DNA of 64,000 nt. Origin: Brienomyrus brachyistius (lineage: Eukaryota; Chordata; Actinopteri; Osteoglossiformes; Mormyridae). A program made the translations under genes and the position numbers. The DNA is taken from the NCBI RefSeq assembly GCF_023856365.1, contig NC_064552.1:7183160-7247159 (forward strand), written 5' to 3'. Under the pieces are notes generated by a model. That model did no database searches. It was not told the origin of the DNA and was given only the letters and a program-made list of their open reading frames with translations. Positions 57,033 to 64,000 of this stretch are shown piece by piece (positions within the stretch are counted from its first letter, which is position 1; every line of letters begins with the position of its first letter).

Positions 57033-57072
57033 AATGGGTCGTGTTTTGCCAGAGCATCCAAAAAGTTGCATA
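57033..57072 (-). CDS. Candidate host exon (40 bp)
   Basis: Minus strand. An acceptor (GGCATACAG, weak tract) is followed by two bases, CNFLDALAKHDP, and two more bases, then donor CCCATT/GTAAGGC. It joins in phase to 56195-56279. A second frame (YATFWMLWQNTTH) is also open, but does not fit the downstream phase. Confidence 0.27.
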
Positions 57073-57074
57073 CT

Positions 57075-57905
57075 GTATGCCTGTCCTTGAATTTCTGTTT
57101 TTCATTTTTCGCTTGATGAATCCCAGATTTTGTGTGAAAAGATGTGTATGTACATTCTGAGCTTCTTTTTCTGTATATGCAACTTTGACAAATGAGACCC
57201 CTGGTGTTATCAGCAGCTCTGGTGACAGGAAGTAGTTTTGCATAATTAGTGGAGGAATTCTTCTTCTTAAACTAGTGTAAATTGGAACTGGGATTGTTTA
57301 TTTCTATGTTTGTATAAGAAAATGTTTTTATTTCGACTGAATTTCTACTGAATAAAAAAAGTTTGTCCAAAAAAAGTTACATTTTGATTGAATGTGTTCA
57401 ACTTTGTCCGTTCGTTTCTAAGCTGTACATGTTTAACTGCAGCAGCAGCACATTACTGTCTATTAACTTCAGTGCTTGGCAACGATATTGGCTGATTTCC
57501 CACTACCCATAAAACTAGCACATAGATGCACAAAGGAGGACATATATCATTGGCTCATATGACAGAGCAGGAGTCATGATTAAGTTCCTGGTATGATCTA
57601 TCTCCATGGTCTGCAGTTTCACTGACAGATTTGAATGAGTCTAATGGTAAGAAGAATATTTACATGCATAAGAATAAACTCTGCCATCTATATAATTATG
57701 CCAGCTGGGCTATTTTATCTATATCTATAAATATGCATGAAAAGATGATAACGCCATATTGCCTGATAATTTGTGTAAACAAGTATTGTTTACTTTCATT
57801 GTAACAAATGTTTTTTTCAGTTATACAATTGTCAAAATTTGTTTCGAGAGTCTTTGATTTGTAAATGAATTGTAATCAACAGACCTAAATAGCTCCTGAA
57901 GGTTT
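57075..57905. other. Unique sequence plus a possible repeat phrase
   Basis: 57100-57215 contains CCCAGATTTTGTGTGAAAAGATG and ACTTTGACAAATGAGACCCC, which recall a fish MITE. The rest is unrecognised. Confidence 0.3.
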
Positions 57906-57913
57906 AATGGTAA

Positions 57914-58735
57914 TGTCACGATGGAAGACCAGAGATGATAGGGGACCTCGATGCCGAAGACCAATGATTTTTATCTGAGCATAGACAACCAAATCCAAAT
58001 CGCACAGGCAGGGTCCGTTGCCAAGGGTAATCCATCCGACAAGTAGACACGAATCCAGGAACAAGAGCACCATACAGGATGGACAGGTGGGAACAGAAGT
58101 AGGCAGGGTTTGGGCAGGTGGACAGGTGGGACAGGAATGGGCAGGATCAGAGCAAGCAGGAACCGGCAGGAACAGGCAGGATTACAGCGAGCAGGGCAGG
58201 AATGGGCAGGATCAGGGTAGGCAGGGCGGGAACAGGCAGGATTACAGTGAGCAGGGCAGGAATGGGCAGGATCAGGGTAGGCAGGGCGGGAACAGGCAGG
58301 ATTACAGTGAGCAGGGCAGGAATGGGCAGGATCAGGGTAGGCACAGGCGATGGCAGGAACAGGCAGGATCAGAGCGAGCAGGGCAGGAATGGGCAGGATC
58401 AGGGTAGGCAGGGCGGGAACAGGCAGGATTATAGCGAGCAGGGCGGGAACAGGCAGGACCAAGGCAGGCAGGGCGGGAACAGGCAGGATTATAGCGAGCA
58501 GGGCAGGAATATGCAGGATCAGGGTAGACAGGGCGGGAACAGGCAGGATCAAGGCAGGCAGGGTAGGAACAGGCGAGGTACAAGCAGTTGGAGTTAGGGT
58601 AACACAGGCTAGACAGAAGACTAGGCGAGAGGAATGCTTAGTATGGCGCATCTGACTATAATACTTTGCAATATACAGGTGCAAGCGTGCTCTTTTATAG
58701 TGTGGGGGGGGGGGTAGAGAGCCGGTATCCTTCTG
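57914..58735 (-). repeat. 3' LTR of the gypsy element, with minisatellite expansion
   Basis: Shares with the right LTR the start (TGTCACGATGGAAGACC...), the GAGTAGACA-like block, the GGCAGGAACAGGCAGG repeats, ATACTTTGCAATATACAGGTGC and GAGAGCCGGTATCC. After about 58735 the similarity stops, so the last 50 bp or so (U3 start in element sense) is lost or replaced. Confidence 0.75.
58100..58580. repeat. 30/60-bp minisatellite within the LTR
   Basis: Units of 30 bp alternate between GCAGGGCAGGAATGGGCAGG-type and GCAGGGCGGGAACAGGCAGG-type, giving a 60-bp higher-order period (clearest at 58201-58320). Because 30 is divisible by 3, all frames stay open, producing spurious proteins of up to about 240 codons. 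The right LTR has only a few units (63682-63800). Confidence 0.9.
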
Positions 58736-58946
58736 TAAAGGCAGGTCGCCGAGCTCGTTGTCCAGAAATTACATTGGGACAGTTCCAGGTTTTACCACAA
58801 GGTGGCTTTATTGTGCCTATACCAGTCACACCCACAATACACTCATGCTGCCCACCACGCCCATCACCCTGTTTACTCCTAATACGCACGGTGGGCACAC
58901 ACACAGAAAGACATGCTATAAACAACCATAAACAATAAAATAAGTG

Positions 58947-59372
58947 TCAGGGTCCACCACGAGGACCAGGCCCAGGCTTCTGCAGGTGATCTCTTTGATT
59001 GGCGGTGACAAGGCTGGGATCCAGGACATCGTTGGCAGGTACCCATAAGCATTCCTCCAGTCTGTAGCCCTCCCAGTCCACAAGAGACTGGAATTGGCTC
59101 TTGCATTGGCATGAGTCCATGAGGGCATGTTCCGTATACACCTTCTCACCATCCTGCAAAGTCCGAAGAGGCAGAACGACAACATGACTGCGATGGTGCA
59201 CTAAGTTGTACCGGACAGGTTTGAGCAGGGAAGTATGAAAGGTCGGAGAGATACGGTACATGCTCGGTAGTAACAGAGGGTAAGAGTACGAGCCAACATG
59301 GTATATCACTTTCAAGGGGCCGATGAACCACGGAGCTAGCTTCTTACATGTAGGCCGCTTCAGATTTTTCAC
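58947..59372 (-). pseudogene. Gypsy integrase C-terminus with chromodomain
   Basis: 142 codons in one frame: APWFIGPLKVIYHVGSYSY, RISPTFHTSLLKPV, then the chromodomain-like YLVD-type segment reading LVDWEGYRLEECLWVPANDV and a Pro/Gly-rich end before TGA. This is the C-terminal tail of chromovirus-type integrases, thought to guide integration. The upstream catalytic core is absent, interrupted by the hAT insertion at 59467. Confidence 0.8.
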
Positions 59373-59466
59373 TGACAGCCAAACACATTGCCCCAGGCAA
59401 TAAACAGGAGATGGACATCATTGTCAGTCAGCGAAGGTCTTCTGTCATTGGCCTAGTGCTCTAGGA

Positions 59467-60087
59467 CAGGGGTCCCCAACCATCGGGTCGGGGAGCATTT
59501 TGTGCCGGGCCACGGCAAATGGATAACAGAGGCTGTTTTATTTTGGAAAACACTTCCATGTGTGGCAAATAGGTGGCAATAAGGCAACACACTTAGTGAT
59601 TAGTTAAATATTGCGCACCGCATGTTTCAAGCAACAACTCTGCCGGTGTTCTGGATTAAGATCAAGACAGAATATCCAGAGATCGCCAAAAAAGCACTGA
59701 ATGCCTTGCTTCCATTTCTAACAACCTATCTCTGTGAAGGGGGATTTTCTGCAGTGACAGCGACCAAAACCAAATCATGGAGTAGACTGAACATAAGTAA
59801 CACTTCGGGATCTCCCATTACCCCCAGATGGGACCGGCTCGTAGGAGGGAAACAAGCTCAAGGCTCCCACTAATTCAGCGGGATGGTGAGTTGTATTTTT
59901 ACGCACTTTGTTTTTAGTTGTTTCTATACCGATCTGTGAAAATATAATTTTACATGAAATTTGTTTATGATGCAAAAAAGACCATTACACATGGGCACAT
60001 CTCTTAACATGCCCTCCCCCTCCCCCGGTCCATGGAAATGTTAACAGAATAAAACCAGTCCATGGTGGCAAAAAGGTTTGGGACCTG
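59467..60087 (+). mobile_element. Nested hAT-family element
   Basis: The left end CAGGGGTCCCCAACC and the right end GGTTTGGGACCTG are imperfect inverted repeats of the hAT type. The plus strand between encodes the C-terminal hAT dimerisation region (59622-59873: KIKTEYPEIAKKALNALLPF, CEGGFSAVTATKTK, then PRWDRLVGGKQAQGSH). The rest of the transposase is deleted. It interrupts the gypsy integrase region. The 8-bp duplication expected of hAT (CTCTAGGA on the left) is not found on the right, where the end is eroded. Confidence 0.72.
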
Positions 60088-60349
60088 TTGAGATATTGGG
60101 CTCGGGATACCACCTTGCTACCCCAGCACCACTCCTCGACCAAGAGCACTGTGCAGGGCGGAAATCCCAGGGAAATAACTGACACGGAATTTGTCATTTT
60201 GAATAACCGAGTCACAGAATTTTCTCGAGTGTTAATGACATACTCAGCCCATGGGCGGTATCAGGCCCAGTCACCAGCGCAATCCTTAAACAAGAGTCAC
60301 AGGACCTTGGAAACCTCCTAATTGGTCCTCTCAGCCTCTGGCTGGTCAT

Positions 60350-60510
60350 ATTGTCGAGACAGGGCTTCAGCTCTGTGATTCTTCAAACCGGGAAGGTAAG
60401 GCGCTTTAAAGTTAAAATGAGTGAAAATCAAAGACCAGTGTGCTTGCCGTTCATTCAGCCGTTCGGTGTTTTGGAGTTATTCAAGATTGTAGTAGTCTGT
60501 GCACACGATG
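60350..60510 (-). pseudogene. Gypsy RNase H C-terminal fragment
   Basis: On the minus strand, in one frame: RLNERQAHWSLIFTHFNF, followed by LPGLKNHRAEALSR. This matches the end of the RNase H domain in gypsy pol. A stop interrupts the preceding part. The start of RNase H and its catalytic residues are not present between here and the RT segment. Confidence 0.6.
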
Positions 60511-60562
60511 AATAGGTACTAAACTCCATGCAGCTAGTGATGCCACTTTTGAAGTGCTATTT

Positions 60563-60735
60563 TCATGGTAGGGCAGACTCCCTCACAGCCTTGACCTTTT
60601 CCTCATCCATGGCCACCGACCCAGGCTGGATGATATAACCGAGGAATGTTAAAGTATGATAATGAAGCTCACATTTTTCTCTCTGGGGTCTAGGGGTAGA
60701 GAACACACGTTCACGGACTGGGGTATGGTCACACA
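60563..60735 (-). pseudogene. Gypsy reverse transcriptase, thumb-side fragment
   Basis: The frame contains KCELHYHTLTFLGYIIQ and PGSVAMDEEKVKAVRE, the conserved stretch after the RT palm in gypsy elements. It is separated from the palm segment by about 730 bp of unrelated sequence. Confidence 0.7.
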
Positions 60736-61465
60736 TTTCATTCAATATCAACTTAATTCATGTCAAATAAATTCTTTTGTATATATTTATTTTGGCATTA
60801 AACTCATCTTAATCTTAGATTAATGTGAAATTTGTAATTTGACATGAAAGTATAGACATTGAAAAATGCAGTTTGGAACATTTGCAGAAACATTATAAAA
60901 GTAGAATAGCAAGCAATGGTGGCAGTTTGTCTTGATCCCAGATATCGGATCACCAAAGTCTTGGCCATTTAGATGACTAAATGGTGTAGTTGCAACATTC
61001 AGCTTGATACATAAATGTCAATCATGTCTCTATTTCTGGGCTCTTTTCATTGATTATATAGCAACTTTCATGCATGAGCCATTCACATCTGGCCACACCC
61101 CCCCCCACCCTTTTATGGCGTCGATGAGGATGTATCTGGATCACTTTTCACCTTTGTGTTGTTCATCAAATTACCATACGAATGCAATTTCAAAATGCAG
61201 AAATGCGGCTATTTAGATTGCGCATAGTGATCTTCAGGTGAGGGCGGCACTACACGCCCCCCAAGCAGGTAAAACAAAGAAAAGTAACATGGTAAATTTT
61301 TTTGCCGATCTAACCTAATTTTAAAAACTTCAATGCTTCCGACAATTGACGTTTTGAAAAGTAGACGGATTACAGATTTAGTCAGCGTGTTTTTTTCATG
61401 TTTCCACAATAAGATTTCAGTGAGTTATGAACTGAAATACACGAGAAAGATACGCGACATCGCCC
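60736..61465. mobile_element. Unidentified insertion in the gypsy RT region
   Basis: The RT coding sequence is continuous in theme on both sides (60563-60735 and from 61465 up), but this interval shows no resemblance to RT and is more AT-rich. No terminal repeats are evident to me. It may be another transposon or a rearrangement. Confidence 0.4.
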
Positions 61466-62000
61466 ACGATACCATAAACTCCAGAGGGTTGTCATATAAG
61501 TGGTGTTCATGCAACCAGTGCAGGACTGCATGGATGTGAAAAAGGGAAGAGGAATAAATGAGAATATTGTCAATGTAAAACCACAAGGAATTTATTCAAC
61601 AGACCAGACAGGACTGCATTTATACGTAAAAGCCTCAAAAACTGAAGGACTGTTAGCCAATCCATAAGGCATAACCAGATATTCTAATTGTCCCACATAT
61701 ATTATACATGTAAATGACATTTTTCATTCATCCCCCTCGCATATCCTCACCAGGTTATATGAACTGCGCAGGTCCAGCTTCATAAAAATCACAGCTTCAT
61801 AAAAATCACAGCTTCGTGCAATTTTTCAAGGGCAGGTGTGATCAGCGGCAGGAGCCCCCACCATTTCACTGTGATGGCGGCCACAGCTCGGTAATCAACA
61901 CATGGCTGCAATCCGCCGTCCTTCTTTTCAACAATGAAAAATCCTGATGTGACCCGTGATATGGACAGGCGAATGATACTGTGTCTCAACCCTTCGAATG
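61466..62000 (-). pseudogene. Gypsy reverse transcriptase, finger and palm region
   Basis: In shifting frames on the minus strand: SGFFIVEKKDGGLQPCVDYR, then LEKLHEAVIF, LRSSYNLVRI, MPYGLANSPSVF, and a palm motif reading Tyr-Ile-Asp-Asn (61566-61577), where the family has two adjacent Asp. A 17-bp tandem duplication (61778-61811) and a 25-bp one (61970-62019) add frameshifts. Non-functional. Confidence 0.75.
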
Positions 62001-62387
62001 ATACCGTGTCTCAACCCTTCGGAGACATAATCATTTGTTGCCTCCTCCTCAGGCGGAGAAAGGGAAAATTGTCAACCTTTAGGAAGAGGTACCCCCTCCG
62101 GGAGATCAATGGCACAATCACACACCCAGTGAGGAGGTAGTTGAAATGATCCTGCCTTGCTAATTATGTCCAAGCAATCATGGTATTCAGCAGGGATCTC
62201 CAACAGCTCCTTGGGCTTGGGGTTCTCTATAGAAGAGGATTTACAAGGTAAGGACAAGCACCGGGATAAACATGAAAGAGAACAAGACAACAACTCCCTT
62301 GATCGCTATTTCACTTGTGGGTTATGTTCATGGGTGAGCCAAGGGTGTCCTCGGGCTGAGGGTATAACAAACAGCTGTGTTTATTCA

Positions 62388-63187
62388 CTATGCAACAGTC
62401 CCACTTGTAGGGTCAGAGGAGCAGTGTGTTGTGTAATTTTCCTGGACTCCAGGGGCTTGCCATCGACTCCGTCTATTGCTATCGGGGTTGGCAGTTCCTC
62501 CACTGGTTCCTAAATGGTTCAGTTGTTGTCCGAATGGAGGGATCGATAAAATTGCCCGCAGCCCCAGAGTCCAGAAGAACTTTAATATAGCTTTTTTTTC
62601 TCCCCCGCAGCTGATTAAGGCAGGTACAGTAACTTTGGTTTGTGTTATTCCTAGGAGAACAGACAGGCCAACCTTAATGGAGTCTCCATTACGTTGGAGG
62701 CGCACCATGCACAGGACAATCCTGAAGTGTGTGCTCAGGCTCCCTGCAGTAGTGAAAGAGATGATTTTGATATCGCCTCTGTCTTTCTGCTGAGGTGAGG
62801 GGAGCGCGGCCAAGCTTCATGGAGGTGGCATGCGCCCTGGCGGCAGTGATCACGTATGTTGTTTTCCAGTGTGATTAACAGCCTCACGTACTGTACTCAC
62901 CAAAAAGGTGAGCCTCTCTGCGGGAGATGAGCTTGTCCTGCAGATCCAAGTTCAGAGCCTGGCAATACAAGACCTTTTAGCGGACATCCGGCCATCAGAG
63001 ACCTGCCACGATTGGTCGGAATTCCAAGGAAAAGTCTCGACAGTCTTGGTTCCCTGCTGGAGATCGCAGAGGCATTGCCCCAGACTGTATCCCATGGCAG
63101 GATGATCAAAGACTTCCCAGAAGGCTCATTGGAAATCTCACCAAGTCGAGGAGTGGGCTGTCCTTTGTCCGAAGGGCTGTGGCCCAT
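62388..63187 (-). pseudogene. Gypsy gag/protease-like region
   Basis: Broken minus-strand frames upstream (in element sense) of the RT. They include 62388-62813 and 62897-63187 but have no clean motif; I assign them by position between the 5' LTR and RT. A zinc-knuckle or protease active site was not confidently seen. Confidence 0.4.
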
Positions 63188-63491
63188 TCTCCTGCTCTTT
63201 CAGACAGAAACAAGACAAGCAAACCTGCACCATATCCTCGCAGAAGCAAACGGGGTGCTCATCCATATAGAGTCTGCATTGCCTGAGAAATGATCAGCAG
63301 TGCTCGGGATTTCCGTCATACTTATCTGGGAGTGCCACTGTCACCGAAGCGGCAGAGCGGGGCAGGGAATCAGGCAGGGCAGCTTAGCCTGAGGCATTTG
63401 TCCCTGCAGTAGCTATTGAACCAGTGCGTTAGTTTACTTAGTCTCACGTTTGGGTCTCCACAGGGTCCATCTTTATGGAGATTTAGTATTC

Positions 63492-63986
63492 TGTCGCGAT
63501 GGAACATCAAAGATGACAGGGGTCCTCAATGATAGAGGCCGATGGTTTTATATGCGACAACAAAATCCAAATTGCAAATGCAACGTAGTCAAAGAGGAAG
63601 GTCCACAAGGGCCCACTGGAGAGGGGAATTCATCCAACGAGTAGACAGAAGACTGGAATCAGGAGCACCAGACTTGATGAGCAGGCAGGAACAGGAGTGG
63701 GCAGGGTCAGGGTAGGTGGGACAAAAGTAGGCCAAGTAGGGTAGAAATGGGCAGGATCAGGGCGAGCAGCACAGGAATGGGCAGGATCAGGGCAGGTACA
63801 GGTGAGGCGGAAACAGGTGGACTTTGGAGAACATGGGCTAGAGAGAAGACTGGGTGCTCAGTGGAATGCACAGTACGGCATATCTGGCTACAATACTTTG
63901 CAATGTCCAGGTGCGAGAGTAATGTGGGAGGGATGGAGAGCCGGTATCCTACTGCTGCACACCACCCCGTCCCTCAGAGCATGACA
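63492..63986 (-). repeat. 5' LTR of the gypsy element
   Basis: 495 bp with TG...CA ends (TGTCGCGATGG ... GAGCATGACA), followed by the GGTAA duplication. Contains a short version of the minisatellite (63682-63800) that is expanded in the other LTR. Homologous along its length to 57914-58735. Confidence 0.8.
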
Positions 63987-64000
63987 GGTAATGCTTAGAT

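Larger units (their letters stand above)
57909..63991 (-). mobile_element. Ty3/gypsy LTR retrotransposon, decayed, with nested insertions
   Basis: The element spans 57914-63986, flanked by a perfect 5-bp duplication GGTAA (57909-57913 and 63987-63991). The right LTR starts TGTCGCGATGG and ends CATGACA; the left starts TGTCACGATGG. Coding is on the minus strand, so the right LTR is the 5' LTR. Recognisable parts in order: gag-like region (about 63.2-62.9 kb), protease-like stretch (62.8-62.4), reverse transcriptase (62.0-60.6), RNase H end (about 60.5-60.35) and integrase C-terminus with chromodomain (59.4-58.95). Much of RNase H and the integrase core is missing. LTRs differ at roughly a fifth of positions by eye, so the insertion is old. 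Inactive. Confidence 0.85.

Noticed and set aside
57971..58684. Long open frames on both strands (up to about 240 codons)
   Set aside because: They are translations of the 30/60-bp minisatellite in the LTR. The period is divisible by three, so all frames stay open; no gene is implied.
1..64000. CRISPR arrays, bacterial operons, rRNA genes
   Set aside because: No direct-repeat/spacer arrays or dense coding. tRNA-like boxes are all inside SINEs, so no genuine tRNA gene is called.

Overview
This window looks like a stretch of a ray-finned fish genome. It is AT-rich, has no long open reading frames and no operon-like structure, and carries many microsatellites. Its repeats are of fish type: a tRNA-headed SINE-like family ending in GGATGGATGG, Tc1-like transposons, hAT MITEs, a CR1/L2/Rex-type LINE 3' end and a Ty3/gypsy element. 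The abundance of the 350-bp SINE-like family (intact copies at 5.6, 25.7, 30.9 and 46.7 kb) reminds me of osteoglossomorph fishes, but that is only an impression.

Host gene signal: no complete gene is visible. On the minus strand I find a set of short open segments bounded by plausible splice sites, running from about 57.07 kb down to 4.52 kb. Several have protein-like composition and compatible reading phases (57033-57072 with 56195-56279; 40506-40553 with 38400-38576; 21936-22022 with 18153-18338; 17647-17730 with 16293-16369 and 4522-4577). My working model is that most of the window is intron of one large minus-strand gene entering from the right. I could not identify the protein. Each exon is a prediction by eye, and small exons of this kind can arise by chance.

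Layout. 0-5.5 kb: mostly unique sequence, a hAT-type MITE at 1.4 kb, a candidate exon at 4.5 kb. 5.5-12.6 kb: GATA repeat, SINE-like copy, a DNA-transposon remnant, a tRNA-SINE and a 5'-truncated LINE. 12.6-23 kb: a Myb/SANT-like remnant, TA microsatellite, a second hAT MITE lying beside a candidate splice acceptor, and candidate exons at 16.3, 17.7, 18.3 and 22.0 kb. 23-38 kb: a dead Tc1-like element (23.8-25.2), SINE-like copies, a solo LTR with near-perfect TSD (28.3-29.1), a second dead Tc1-like element (34.2-35.2) and a cluster of Tc1-like ends (36.3-37.1). 38-57 kb: candidate exons separated by unique sequence, simple repeats, a SINE-like copy with a perfect 13-bp TSD (46.7), a palindromic MITE (55.9) and LTR-like fragments. 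57.9-64 kb: a decayed Ty3/gypsy element on the minus strand, with LTRs at both ends, a 5-bp TSD, an internal minisatellite in the LTR, and at least one nested hAT element.

The longest open frames (about 240 codons near 58.0-58.7 kb) come from a 30/60-bp tandem repeat and are not genes.
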